Shown in pieces: positions 1 through 10,373 of a stretch of DNA of 64,000 nucleotides (position 1 is its first letter; the number at the start of each line of letters is the position of its first letter). The notes beneath the pieces were generated by a model. The model had not been told where the DNA came from and searched no databases. It saw only the letters and a list, made by a program, of their open reading frames with translations. The stretch spans positions 1 to 64,000 of the forward strand of contig NW_017804009.1 of NCBI RefSeq assembly GCF_001625305.1, read 5' to 3'. Made by a program: the position numbers and the translations under genes. Source of the stretch: Branchiostoma belcheri. Lineage: Eukaryota > Chordata > Leptocardii > Amphioxiformes > Branchiostomatidae.

Positions 1-360
1 ATGTACGTCACTCTGCCATTTAGTGTTTACTCCGCTCCTTCACAGAGATGGCACTGGGTGGTACGAACATGCACGTCATTCTGCTAAATCATTTAGTGTT
101 TACTCCGCTCCTTCACAGAGATAGCACTGGGTGGTACGAACATGTACGTCACTCTGCTAAATCATTTAGTGTTTACTCCGCTCCTTCACAGAGATAGCAC
201 TGGGTGGTACGAACATGTACGTCACTCTGCTGAATAATTTAGTGTTTACTCCGCTCCCTCACAGAGATAGCACTGGGCGGTACGAACATGTACGTCACTC
301 TGCTAAATCATTTAGTGTTTACTCCGCTCCTTCACAGAGACAGCACTGGGTGGTACGAAC
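1..360. repeat. 73-bp tandem repeat array
   Basis: Five near-identical copies of a 73-bp unit are visible, each beginning at an ATGTACGTCACTCTGC-like word (positions 1, 69, 142, 215, 288) and ending with GGGTGGTACGAAC. The last copy decays after 360 into CTGCTAAACCATTTA. The first copy is a few bases short and the array may continue left of the window. No coding potential is apparent. Confidence 0.93.
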
Positions 361-1149
361 GCGCCACGCTGCTAAACCATTTAACCCTACCTAGACCGGG
401 GGGGGGGGCGTGAAAGTTCCCGCGCCAACTTTGATGTCACCTAGCGTCTGAACGGCTTGAGCTAGAACGGCCAAACTTGGTGAATTTTCCTAGAATATTG
501 TTGGCAACAATTCTCTGTCATTGGAATAAGATAATAATTTTGCCATGGCAACGGGTTACTGACAGGCATTTTTTGCTAAATTTAGCAATTTTTGTTTCAA
601 CAATAGAATTTTATGGGTTTTATGTCAAGTTATTCATGGTTTCTAATATTAGTAACATCCAACATAATTTTATGTAAATTTTATCATTAAATATGCATAA
701 TTTATGCTAATTTCATGACGTCATTGGCCAAAATCCAAGATGGCGGACCATATCATTAGAACAGGTATATACAGGTTATTTTCATTAGAATGTCATCAAT
801 ACTTCCATTTCTTTTTCCAAAAAAGGTTTAAATGAATGTCTTTAGTGTGTTTACAATGTATTTTAGGCTTTAGCATGAAAAAAAAACTATTTTTGAAAAT
901 TCGAGATTGATGATCCAAGATGGTGGATATCTTAAATAAGGCATTCTTCAAAAACCCATAAAACACGACCGTTGGAAAAACGATTAAGTCAATTTGAGCC
1001 GTCAATGGGGTATGTTAGACTCTCCTTGCTTCCAGGTTTAAACAAGTTTTGCAGGCATGTCATCTCGCCGTAAAGTGGGGAGTGTGTTATTGACACGGGT
1101 GTAAAGAATCATTGCAATACTACAAAGGCCGACATTTTCTCGGGAGCAA
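361..1149. other. AT-rich intergenic stretch, no gene seen
   Basis: Apart from a run of ten or so G near 400 and scattered poly-A/T, no long ORF with protein-like composition, RNA gene or clear transposon end is visible here. Confidence 0.5.
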
Positions 1150-1830
1150 ATGCAGCAAATGGCTTTATTTATTATTTATTTATTTATCTTAACAACATAT
1201 GGGTAGTCTCTTCAGCCCCGAGGGGCTGATTTCCAAGAGAGCCCATAATAAATAAACAAGAATATAATGCAAATAAGAATACAGAAATGATAATATAACA
1301 TAAATTAAATAGCATAAATTAAGCACAACAGTCGGTCAGTGGTCTTTGGAGGGCCAGAGGTCAAATTCCGAGTAACTTAGGAAATGGTAACATAGTAGTA
1401 ATAATTGAAAATAAGAATGAACATAGTAGTAATAATTGAAAAATAAGAATGATGACTCATATAAACAAATCATACAAATTAATAAACATAGTTAAATCCA
1501 GGTTGTCGAGATCGTCATTAGGTAGTCAGGTGTAAGATGGGTTCCGATCTTGGTCTGTCTTCAAAGGCTTTAAGTGTGAGTGCTTGTTTTAAGTTACATT
1601 TTAGTGAGTTGTATGTTACTGCTGCCCTGTACGCAAAGGTACGTTGTCCTGCTTTTGAAATGTAGTTGGGTCTGTGCAGATGGTGTGATTGTCTAGTGTG
1701 GTAGTTGTGGATTTGGTTATTATAATTGAACGTGTTCAGTAGATAGCTCGGGGCTAATCCATGGAGACATTTGTACACCATGACACCACATCCCCCGTAC
1801 CAAAATGGATCTATCCCCCTCCCACACAAA
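1150..1830 (-). pseudogene. LINE retrotransposon 3' remnant (reverse transcriptase C-terminus)
   Basis: On the minus strand, 1830 down to 1518 reads as a C-terminal reverse-transcriptase tail of the type common in CR1/L2/RTE-like LINEs: VYKCLHGLAPSYL, then an HTRQSHHLHRPN-like stretch, then GQRTFAYRAAVTYNSL and a final KAFEDRPRSEP. The frame starts without the rest of the polymerase, so it is a 5'-truncated dead copy. Downstream on the same strand (1300-1150) lies the usual A/T-rich LINE tail ending in a TTATTTATTTATTTA-type repeat. The LINE clade is not certain. Confidence 0.7.
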
Positions 1831-2159
1831 TAGATTGTTCTAAATCACCCCTGTCAAAAATTTGAAGTGTTCCAATAGTCTATATCCCCATGCAGCAATG
1901 GAATCTTCCAATGCCTTTTGTTGGAACATGTAGCTATAGAAACAGTAGTGTTCTAGAACCAGTGTTCTATTTAGAACTATTTGGGGTTTTCAATTTCTAT
2001 TTGGGTTTTCAAGCTACAATCGCTGTTTTTACTGAAAGTAAGGTATTGCTGCTACTAAATAAACGTATTTTAAAGGGCTGAATCTCAATAGTGAACACTA
2101 TAGTCTAAATATTTGGTGCTAAGCTACCCTTGTGCTAAATTTCAGGTTATTTCGTTTTT

Positions 2160-2760
2160 GTATTAGTGCACAGGAGTAAAAAATGGACATTTTGGGTCAA
2201 AAATAGCAAAAAAGGCCCATGTTACATATTTCTTTAAGTGACACATTTCTTTAAGTTCCCAAAGCATAAATAACATTCTATGATCTCCCATACCAAATTT
2301 CAGGGCTTTTGGTTTTAATATTAGGGCACAGGAGACAAAAATGTATAATTTTTGGTCCAGAAATAGTAAAAAAAGACATGTTTTACACAATTTGAATGTG
2401 ATATGCATGTATGTCAAAGCGTAGAAAGCATTCTTTGGACATGTGTCCAAGGTATCCCTATACCGAATTTCAGGTCATTGGGATTAGTATCAAATTCAAT
2501 TTAATATCAAAGCACAGGGGCCAAAAGTGTACATTTTTTGTCCAAAAATAGCAAAAAAACTATTTTCACAATTTTAAAGTAGTGTATGTGAAAATCTCGA
2601 ATGAGGTTTTGTAGATATATGTCTAAGGCATGCCAATACCAAATTTTAGGTCATTTGTTTTTAGTACCAGGGCTCCAGATCCTTAAATGTATATTTTTTG
2701 CCTTTTTGCCTTTTTGCTTTTTTGCCACTTTGGGTGTATTTTGCTACTCTACCTTCCTGC
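2160..2760. repeat. degenerate tandem repeat, about 160-185 bp period
   Basis: A block of the form 'GCACAGGAG(A/T)..AAAA.TGTA.ATTTTTGGTC.AAAAATAG.AAAAAA' recurs near 2167, 2327 and 2513, with a poorer fourth copy near 2665. The copies differ by many substitutions, so this is an old array or relics of one element. Short ORFs inside it are products of the repetition. Confidence 0.6.
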
Positions 2761-3189
2761 CAAATTTCATGTCATTTGGCCAAAAAATTAAGAAATTGAA
2801 TCCATTTAACGAAATGGCAGGAGAAGGAGAAACTTGAAAGAAAGCACTATTTTTCACCAGACCAATTTGTGATGTGGAGAAGCCATAGTTAAAAGTCAGT
2901 CAATTCGTGACTTAGTGCAAATAATGTTGACCGCGATTGAACTGTATGTACACGCCTTGACGGTTGCTTGCTTTGCGCCGTCGACTAATTTCTTTGAAAA
3001 CACCGAAAACGAACCAGAACCATGCATCTACTTGGAGAATAGTGACACATGATACTGTGCCATTGAAGTGCAATGATCCTTGAACGTACTTAAGGCTCGG
3101 GCAGCGACGAGGAAGTGCACCAGTAAGAAACTTTGCTGTTTCCTCAAAGGTCTGTTTGCAACATTATAGACGCAGGTGAAGAAGAAACT

Positions 3190-4185
3190 ATGTTAGTGAA
3201 CTTGCAGGGGTTGCCTCTTGTAGGTATTTTTGTTGTTTCTGCCCAGGTTCTTTGCTTTGCTCTTGCCCAGGAATTCAGCGTTACCGTACCAGGAAACGTC
3301 GCTGTTGGGGAGGCCATTTTCAGCCTACCAGGGAACCGAGCTGGACAAAAAGTGGAACCTCCGTGTGCCAAAATGGTCGGGAATCCGTACGGCCGCTTTA
3401 ATGTGACGGAAAACGGCACTATTGTGGTCGCCAACCCTCTGGACTGGTCAGTACAGCAGGTATATCTGCTGGAAGTCAGCAGTGGAGTTGACAACACGAC
3501 TGTTAAGGTAGAGTTGACTGACGTTGAGGGCTATCCTCCCGTGTATAACGAGACGTGTGAAACTCCGGTCAACCCTGGAGGTGAGACTGGTGATTTGCTG
3601 TACAGTCTAGCTGCCGCGTTTGAAGGTGTGACGACAGATGGAGCCATCTTGTTGGGGAAAAGAACATTTTCTAAACTTTCTGACATCACATCCCAAACAG
3701 ACAAGAAACTTGCCCCCTGGGGGGTCGTCACAAACAACAGTAACTGCAACATTCGCATAGTTTTACAGCCTTACCATAACGATGATTTATTAACTATGGA
3801 AGATTTCTTGCACAATGGTATTCAACAGTTCACGTGCACAGGGGGATACAAAACACCCAAACTATTCGTTGATCTGATTTATCATAAACGTGGTGGGATG
3901 ACATCACATATGTTAAGAGGGTATGTTCCTGAAGTTGTCCTTGCTGCCCAAACGTACAGCTACTTTATTTTTAGTTCATGGTTTTTTCTTACGACAGAAG
4001 TTAAGTTATATACCTGTGAAATTCCACATTTTCGTATCCCAGTCAAAACAAGGTCCATTGAATTGGCAAATATTGAATACGTAGACATCGAAATAAAACC
4101 ATTTGGCTGTCCAGTAGGACAATACGGCTTACTCTGTGACAAAACCTGCATTTGTAAGAACGGCGCCCGCTGCCATCGCAAGTAG
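3190..4185 (+). CDS. Truncated secreted paralogue of the 7387-9942 receptor tyrosine kinase
   Basis: 331 aa from the ATG at 3190, which is directly followed by a signal peptide (MLVNLQGLPLVGIFVVSAQ...). The protein matches the N-terminal half of the receptor kinase 3 kb downstream: a cadherin-like stretch ending in a VEGYPPVYN motif (VPGYPPYYN in the kinase), a CETPV cysteine shortly after, a divergent middle region, and an EGF-like start (CP.GQYGLLCDKTCICKNGARCH). Similarity stops at the ARCH of that EGF and a TAG follows two codons later. The rest of the EGF, the Ig, the transmembrane segment and the kinase are missing. A hairpin element begins 25 bp beyond the stop. It could encode a soluble decoy receptor or be a decaying partial tandem duplicate; the long open frame favours recent function or recent origin. 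A further exon with an unrecognised junction cannot be excluded. Confidence 0.72.
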   Translation: MLVNLQGLPLVGIFVVSAQVLCFALAQEFSVTVPGNVAVGEAIFSLPGNRAGQKVEPPCAKMVGNPYGRFNVTENGTIVVANPLDWSVQQVYLLEVSSGVDNTTVKVELTDVEGYPPVYNETCETPVNPGGETGDLLYSLAAAFEGVTTDGAILLGKRTFSKLSDITSQTDKKLAPWGVVTNNSNCNIRIVLQPYHNDDLLTMEDFLHNGIQQFTCTGGYKTPKLFVDLIYHKRGGMTSHMLRGYVPEVVLAAQTYSYFIFSSWFFLTTEVKLYTCEIPHFRIPVKTRSIELANIEYVDIEIKPFGCPVGQYGLLCDKTCICKNGARCHRK

Positions 4186-4210
4186 TGCGCGTGCGCTAAC
4201 CGAACGCCTC

Positions 4211-4410
4211 AAAGGAATAAGATACGCCAAAAACAAGCAGTTACTCAAGCAACTGGATATGATTTTGGAACCTCAGACGTTTCAGCTAGTATCCACTAGC
4301 TTTCGTCAGTGACTGAAAATTTCGTCAATGGTAAAGCGTTGAGCTGAAACGTCTGACGTTCCAAAATCATATCCAGTTGCTTGAGTAACTGCTTTTTGGC
4401 GAATCCCTTT
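4211..4410. mobile_element. MITE-like element with about 65-bp inverted arms
   Basis: The left arm (AAAGGAATAAGATACGCC, then CAGTTACTCAAGCAACTGG and TTTTGGAACCTCAGACG) is repeated inverted on the right (CGTCTGACGTTCCAAAATC ... CCAGTTGCTTGAGTAACTG ... GGCGAATCCCTTT), with a roughly 50-bp centre. It carries no ORF and sits just after the break in the truncated receptor gene. No clean target duplication was found. Confidence 0.78.
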
Positions 4411-4817
4411 CAAATCTTATAGGAGAAAGCCCTTACAAAGTCCTAATCCCAGTATGACCAAAGCATTGCGAAGATCAGTGTCTTCCTAAGCTTCAGACAC
4501 CGAAAGAATAATCTCCAAGCAGTTCCCTTTCGATGGTAAAAAGACAGTATCAAATTGGCCAGCCAGTATCCATTGGCCAGCCAGTATCCATTAGCCACCG
4601 GTGGGGGTACGTACAAAAAAAAGGCCATATATAAAAAGCTAACGATCATTCCCCCACAACCTCTGCTTGGAGAGTACGAAAGAAGGCAAAGACGCGCTTA
4701 CGTCTTTGTATAGACAAATAATCCTTTGATCACTAAAGACGGTCTCCGACAGAATTGGTAAAGCATTGAACGTAGGACCTAATCCCGTATTTTATACCGC
4801 GGCGGTTTCAAAACAAT

Positions 4818-4895
4818 TAGCCTGGTAACCAGACCGCCGTGAGCTCAGCGCTATCCCTTCGGCGCCGAGCTCGTCTGGGCCCGCCAACCAGGCCT
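4818..4895. mobile_element. Small TAGCCTGG-type hairpin
   Basis: Imperfect palindrome: TAGCCTGGTAACCAGAC on the left, CGTCTGGGCCCGCCAACCAGG on the right, with inverted GAGCTC words between. The ends match the TAGCCTGG elements at 44006 and 55640. No full target duplication is seen; the short word CAAT flanks it on both sides. Confidence 0.5.
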
Positions 4896-5107
4896 CAATT
4901 ACCGCGCGTTCGGGGGGGGGGTAGGTTTCTTCGCTTTGAGTTGGCGGCAAAAGAAGACCAAGCGTAATACAGGAAGTCAGCTGATACAGGGAAACAGCTG
5001 GAGATAGGTCCGCGGTATAAGTTGCCTTTGCTTGGTAAAGGTCGGGGCCGAAAAATTACCGCCAAGCCGACCAAAGGTTTGGTACCCAGGCTACAAAACA
5101 ATTGATT

Positions 5108-6050
5108 TTAAACCTCTTTGCACATAGTATCAAGCTTTTAGACAATTAAGCCGTCACAACTACAACTGTTTGAAACGACGTAGTAACCTGCCTTATTGAC
5201 AAGGAATTGCATAGCAACCTTACGCCTCGCTATTATAGGCCACAGCAAGTAAATTTTATGGATGACATCCTCCGCAGACTCCAAATCTAATGCGAGCGGG
5301 CGAAAAAAAAACAAGGCGGGCCGAAAAAAATAAGGTACCTACAATGTAAAATTTTGACTCAATCATTGTACAAATGGTTTTGATTCAGTAGGAACATCAC
5401 ATATACACAGCCAGCATCACATATCACTGCATCAAAGTAAGAAACAAAACATTAAATCAGAGCCTTTTCTTGTCTCTTCTCTTCCTAGTTATCTGTCATC
5501 CACCTTCTGGCATGGCAACAGGCACCTTTGCCCATTTGCGGCATGTTGACCACTGTCAGAAGGCAACAAAATTTCTTGTTTTTTTTTCCAAAATCAGGCG
5601 AAAATTAATGCGCGCGCGGATGTCATCCATAAAATTTACTTGCTGTGGCCGTAAGTTCGACAGGTCACTTGCACATAGCAAACAACCCTTCGAAAAAGGC
5701 ATCAAGCTTTTAGACAAGCCGTCACAACTACAACTGTTTGAAACGACGTACATGTAGTAACCTTCCTTATTGACAAGGAATTGCATAGCAACCTTCCGCC
5801 TCGCTATTAGCATGGTTCCTTTTTTTCTACCTCCATGCTATTAGTTAGACAGGTTACTTGCACGTAGAAAACAACCCTCCGAAAAAGGCATCAAGCTTTT
5901 AAACAAGCCGTCACAACTACAACTGTTTGAAACGACGTACATGTAGTAACCTTCCTTATTGACAAGGAATTGCATAGCAACCTTCCGCCTCGCTATTAGC
6001 ATGGTTCCTTTTTTCTACCTCCATGCTATTAGTTAGACAGGTTACAGTTT
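5108..6050. repeat. Tandem repeat of about 195 bp, three copies, the first split by a transposon
   Basis: The unit contains CATCAAGCTTTTA.ACAAG, CCGTCACAACTACAACTG, TTGAAACGACGTA and CCTTCCGCCTCGCTATTAG. Copies occur at about 5108-5237 (continuing after the inserted element at 5651), about 5651-5850 and about 5851-6050. The second and third copies are nearly identical and each ends in CCATGCTATTAGTTAGACAGG. Confidence 0.85.
5238..5650. mobile_element. Harbinger-like MITE (GGCCACAGCAAGTAA ends)
   Basis: Terminal inverted repeats begin GGCCACAGCAAGTAAATTTT followed by ATGGATGACATCC, mirrored on the right as GGATGTCATCCATAAAA and TTTACTTGCTGTGGCC. It is inserted inside the first copy of the 195-bp tandem repeat. 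The flanking trinucleotides (ATA, GTA) are degenerate versions of the TTA/TAA seen at intact members. GC-rich subterminal words (GCGGGCG, GCGCGCGCGG) recur in other copies in this window. Confidence 0.82.
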
Positions 6051-7299
6051 CGACAGTCAGGACAGCTATCCTTTCATCACTTACCTAATTGGTGCCTGCT
6101 AAGCAAACTTAATTTTTGTTTGCGATGACGTAAATAGTAACAGATCTTGAACTATTTGTTATAGTATGATATCAATATCCGCCCGGAGTAGACGTTGGTG
6201 CCATGCCCGACCACCGTTTTGCATAGCAGCCTTCCTTGTCGAAAGCCTTTCAACTACATGTATATCTCTTGTTTGCTTATAATCCGAGGCCTTCGTTTTC
6301 ACAATGGAAGCTTCGTCAACATCTTTGGTATGGTATTTGTTGAGTGATTTTTCAATATGCCAAGTCACGTCTGCTGTCTCATGAGTGACAACAAAAAAAG
6401 GAACTGGCGGCCACGAGGAAGTCAGTCAAAAGGAGTCATCTCGCCCGGTGGTTAGACGTTGGTGAGTATTGCGGTGTTGCTCTTACCCTATTCAGGTGTT
6501 TTTCTGCTAAATTTACCCTGGGAGCCATCCTCGTGTTGGGCGTCGCGGAGAGTTAGTAAACGCGCGCGGGCCTTGGTTAGCCCGTCCCCGGCACACGCCC
6601 TCGTCGCCCTACGCTGTGCGCCACATGCGGAAACCCTCTTGGCCGATTGTATTTACCTTCCTCGATAACTACCGTGGAAAGGGGACCACCGTCCATCGAT
6701 ACACCTGATACACATATTATAGTAGGGCCGAATTTGACGGCGCGGGACAGGGCTCCTAGCGCAGTTATATGGATACAGTCAACTGAGGGCCAACAGTAGA
6801 ATTTTTATTCGATTCCACTTCCGGAGTTTTCTAAAACCCGGCAGACTGCTCTGGGACCGAGAACAGCGTTGGCGGATGAACGAGAGCAGATATTAGCCTC
6901 CGATTTGAACCCTTTCTTCCCAGAAATAAACAAGACAATGTCGGTTATGGCGGTGAAACTGTACTTACGAAAAGGTTAGGATCCATTTGAGATAGTTTTT
7001 TTTCGGCTCATTGACCGATAGTTTACATCTGACAACGTTATTTCCATGGTAACCGCTGCAGAGCGGCCGCGTTCCACCACGCGGGACACTGCGCGGTCTG
7101 ACGTTCACTGGTCTATTTTGGTCCTGCCGTATCAGTCATTAAAAGCATTTAACTATGTAATCTATATATGAAAATAAAGCTGATGCTTATGGGAATGAAT
7201 AAAGCTTTTTTGGTGTTCTATGAACAGTATGAAATGTTTAACGATTTGTTGTACGGCACGACTCTAAACTAAAATAATTCTTTGTGTTCTTTTATGTAG
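6051..7299. other. Intergenic region upstream of the receptor kinase
   Basis: No gene is recognised. A CpG-rich block lies at about 6530-6650, and short ORFs there have no protein-like pattern. A polypyrimidine tract followed by TTTATGTAG ends at 7299 and looks like a 3' splice site, so the receptor kinase probably has a 5'-UTR intron and its promoter lies somewhere in this stretch. Confidence 0.4.
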
Positions 7300-7386
7300 G
7301 AAAGGCTTATAATTCCATCATCAACCCTACTAGCAAGAGCACGTAAAGTGGAGCGTGAACTTTCCTCCAAGCAGTTTGCTGACAAG

Positions 7387-9942
7387 ATGGCGCGGTGTGT
7401 TTCGTTCATGACCTTGCTTGCGTTGACGAGCCTGTTTTCAGCCTTAGAGGCATACGAAAACTTCGTGGCTTTCAGTAAGAATGTCACACTGCGCGAGGAT
7501 GTGCCAGTTGGCGCCACAGTTCTGCACCTGACCGATTTTGTCAATGTCAGTCAAAATTTCAATGAAGAAGAAGAAAACGGAACATCATGGACAGTGAATG
7601 TCACCACAGGCGATGATTTCGGACAGTTTGGGGTGGATGTTGTTAACTTGATGCTGTTCGTTGCTGCATCCCTAGACTATGAGTTAAACCCTTGTTACAA
7701 CCTGTCCTTGGAGTTGACGAATCCTTTAGGTAGGAGCTTCCACCATGTAAATCTTGTTGTCACGGTCGTGGACGTACCCGGGTACCCACCGTACTACAAC
7801 AAACGGTGCGAAACGCCAGTCTTACCTGACAGTGGGGCGACTGAAGACTACATGGTAATGAGTAGTAGTGGTGGAACCTTTGAAGTCGTATTATCTAATG
7901 GTTCAAAGTTACAGTACCCCGACTTTTTACCTCCTTGGCGTTACGAAGCCGTCAATGCTACCATGTACGGAGACTGCTCCCTTCGATATTGTGTTGTTTT
8001 GGCCGAACTAGCTTCGGATGCAGGGATTTTCCTTCCCGCGCTTGAAGTTCTTCATCGAGGTAGAATTGAGTTTCAATGTCACGGGAGACAATCAAAAGAC
8101 AAAGCCAGTTTTACAATGTTGGACATTTCTCTCGATGGTAACTTGCCTCCGTTGGCACAGAGTGGCCAGTGCAAAATGGTTGAGGGTGCCCGTTATTTTA
8201 TGCTTATAGAGGTGAACGAGATTTGGCACACGCCGTCCTATTGGGTACAATGTGACGCGGTCATTAGGTTAGTGCATCTCACAGTGCCAGTGAAGACCAT
8301 ACATCAGTTCAGCATCACGGGGTGCCCCGAGGGCAGGTACGGACTGTACTGTGACAAGCGCTGCGTTTGCAAGAACCGTGCCCGTTGCCATGGCTTCAAC
8401 GGTGCCTGTGAGTGCCGTCCGGGCTGGAGAGGGAGGGCCTGTGACATTCGCTGGCCCGAGGTCGCCATCATCGCGACACCTGGCGATTTAGTCACCCAGT
8501 ACATCGGTACCAATCTTACCCTGACCTGCCTGGCTCCACACATCCAAGTAGCAAACATGACCTGGCTTTATCAAGCAAGAGACGACAATCCCAACACAAC
8601 AACAACTGTTGAAGACGGGACAGTACAGAACAGTTCCATCACCTTTCAGCTGATCACAGAATCAACCAATGGAGAATACACGTGTGGGGTAAAGGCTGTA
8701 AACGGAGAAATCTTTAATTCAACGTTTGTCCTAAACGCCACTGAATGTCCTCCCAATCATTTCGGGGAAGTTTGCAGACAGGTGTGTGACTGTCAGTACG
8801 GAGGGACGTGTGACAGGTGGGAGGGGTGCCTGTGCCCTCCCGGTCGCCATGGAGACAGGTGTGAGATCGTTCCAAAACCTAACGGTAATCACGTTGTTGT
8901 GAAATTGTTGGCGACTGTTCTTCCCTCCATGGCCCTACTCTGCTGTATCGTGATTACGATCAGGATAAGACGAGATAGACACCGTTCAAACAACGCAGGA
9001 AACACAGATGAAGACTTGGAGATGGAACCACTTTCACCATGGGAAATAGAGAAAGAGAACATTCGTTTCGAACATATGATCGGGGAGGGAGAGTTTGGCC
9101 ATGTTGTACGGGGAAGACTGCGCGTGCCGGAGGGATACGAGGTCTTGGTCGCCGCCAAATGTATCCGGCCTGACCGCATGACAGCGCTGGCTGTCCGTGA
9201 CTTTCGTCGCGAAATGGACATTCTCGCGAGAATCCACGAGGACAAAGATGGGCACCCGAACGTGGTGAAGTTTTACGGCGTTGTGACCAAGTCGGACCCC
9301 CAGTACATTGTGGTAGAGTACGCGGCTAATGAAGAACTCCGGCGGTACCTTTGGAGTTTGCGAGAAGAGCGTAAGATCACGGGCAGTCTGAAACTCTTAG
9401 AACGGCTCGGTTTCGCTTCTGACGTGGCCAGCGGGTTATCGGAGCTGGCACGTTTGAAGATCGTTCACCGAGACATCGCAGCTCGTAATGTCGTCATTAC
9501 CGGCAAGAAGGAGGCAAAGATCGCGGATTTCGGACTGGCTCGTGACGTCTACGTGTCGTCGGCGTACGCACGCACCCAGCAGGGCGGTGAGGAGGAGGAG
9601 CTGTTGCCGCTGAAGTGGATGGCCGTGGAGTCGTTACGAGACGGGGTGTACACGTGTGAGAGTGACGTGTGGTCGTACGGCGTCCTGCTGTGGGGGATCG
9701 CCAGCTTTGGGGAGGAGCCGCGCTACGCTGGCGGTCCCATGCACCCGGACGTCTGCACACTCCTGGAGCTGCTAAGAAAAGGGGTCCGCCTGCAACAGCC
9801 GCAGAACTGCCCGATGGCGGTGTACCGCATCATCAGGTCCTGTTGGATAGTCGACCCGCTAAAGCGACCTTCGCCTGAAGAACTGTTGCGAAAGATAGAG
9901 CTGCTGAGGCCACCGAGGCATGCACACTGGTCACCTCGTTAA
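7387..9942 (+). CDS. Mosaic receptor tyrosine kinase (cadherin-like / EGF / Ig / EGF / TM / kinase)
   Basis: 851 aa in a single coding exon. The ATG at 7387 has a strong context (GACAAGATGG) and opens a signal peptide (MARCVSFMTLLALTSLF). Order: cadherin-like region (about 24-140, ending VPGYPPYYN), cysteine-containing region, EGF-like (about 312-355), Ig-like (about 359-453, TLTC...YTCG), second EGF (about 454-495), transmembrane helix (about 503-523) and intracellular tyrosine kinase (about 559-845). The kinase has GEGEFG, the VAAK lysine (K591), HRDIAARN (D696) and DFGLARD (D714), so it should be active; the usual APE is AVE. Ligand binding outside and phosphotyrosine signalling inside are inferred from family. 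It resembles lineage-specific amphioxus receptor kinases; the nearest vertebrate kinase class (FGFR, Ret or Tie) cannot be settled by eye. A partial copy lies upstream at 3190. Confidence 0.93.
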   Translation: MARCVSFMTLLALTSLFSALEAYENFVAFSKNVTLREDVPVGATVLHLTDFVNVSQNFNEEEENGTSWTVNVTTGDDFGQFGVDVVNLMLFVAASLDYELNPCYNLSLELTNPLGRSFHHVNLVVTVVDVPGYPPYYNKRCETPVLPDSGATEDYMVMSSSGGTFEVVLSNGSKLQYPDFLPPWRYEAVNATMYGDCSLRYCVVLAELASDAGIFLPALEVLHRGRIEFQCHGRQSKDKASFTMLDISLDGNLPPLAQSGQCKMVEGARYFMLIEVNEIWHTPSYWVQCDAVIRLVHLTVPVKTIHQFSITGCPEGRYGLYCDKRCVCKNRARCHGFNGACECRPGWRGRACDIRWPEVAIIATPGDLVTQYIGTNLTLTCLAPHIQVANMTWLYQARDDNPNTTTTVEDGTVQNSSITFQLITESTNGEYTCGVKAVNGEIFNSTFVLNATECPPNHFGEVCRQVCDCQYGGTCDRWEGCLCPPGRHGDRCEIVPKPNGNHVVVKLLATVLPSMALLCCIVITIRIRRDRHRSNNAGNTDEDLEMEPLSPWEIEKENIRFEHMIGEGEFGHVVRGRLRVPEGYEVLVAAKCIRPDRMTALAVRDFRREMDILARIHEDKDGHPNVVKFYGVVTKSDPQYIVVEYAANEELRRYLWSLREERKITGSLKLLERLGFASDVASGLSELARLKIVHRDIAARNVVITGKKEAKIADFGLARDVYVSSAYARTQQGGEEEELLPLKWMAVESLRDGVYTCESDVWSYGVLLWGIASFGEEPRYAGGPMHPDVCTLLELLRKGVRLQQPQNCPMAVYRIIRSCWIVDPLKRPSPEELLRKIELLRPPRHAHWSPR

Positions 9943-10367
9943 TCATAACATCGAAGGGCAATGCAGTATCTTTCGGTCACCCTAGCACTTAGCTAACCGA
10001 CGAAAGACAGACTCTCATTTTGTGAACCATCTGGCCTTTTTTTTAGGAAGCTACAAATGTCTGACCATTATGGGGTAAGACAAGTTGTACTAGTATCAAC
10101 TGATCGTTGAACTGAAGTTAGCAGGCGCCGGCAGTAGCGTGTGATTATCAGATGACGCCATTTTGTTCTGACACAACAGAGACCTGTTCCTTATTAACAC
10201 GTTTTACAAGTTTCTTAGGAAATTTGTAAAATTTAGAAGAACGATAGTTGATCTTTAAATGATGATGTATCTTCATGTTAACTTCAATCACATTAATGAT
10301 ACTAATCACATTAAATCACATCGATAATATTAATGCTAGCAAGTTTACTGAAACACAAGTGACTGTG

Positions 10368-10373
10368 AATAAA
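10368..10373 (+). promoter_or_regulatory. Possible poly(A) signal of the receptor kinase gene
   Basis: AATAAA lies 426 bp after the kinase stop codon on the same strand, the first such hexamer seen in the downstream AT-rich stretch. Confidence 0.45.

Noticed and set aside
9034..9760. Minus-strand ORFs of 73-118 codons across the kinase domain
   Set aside because: Shadows of the receptor kinase; composition (Arg, Pro, Thr-rich) is that of a reverse-read GC-rich gene.
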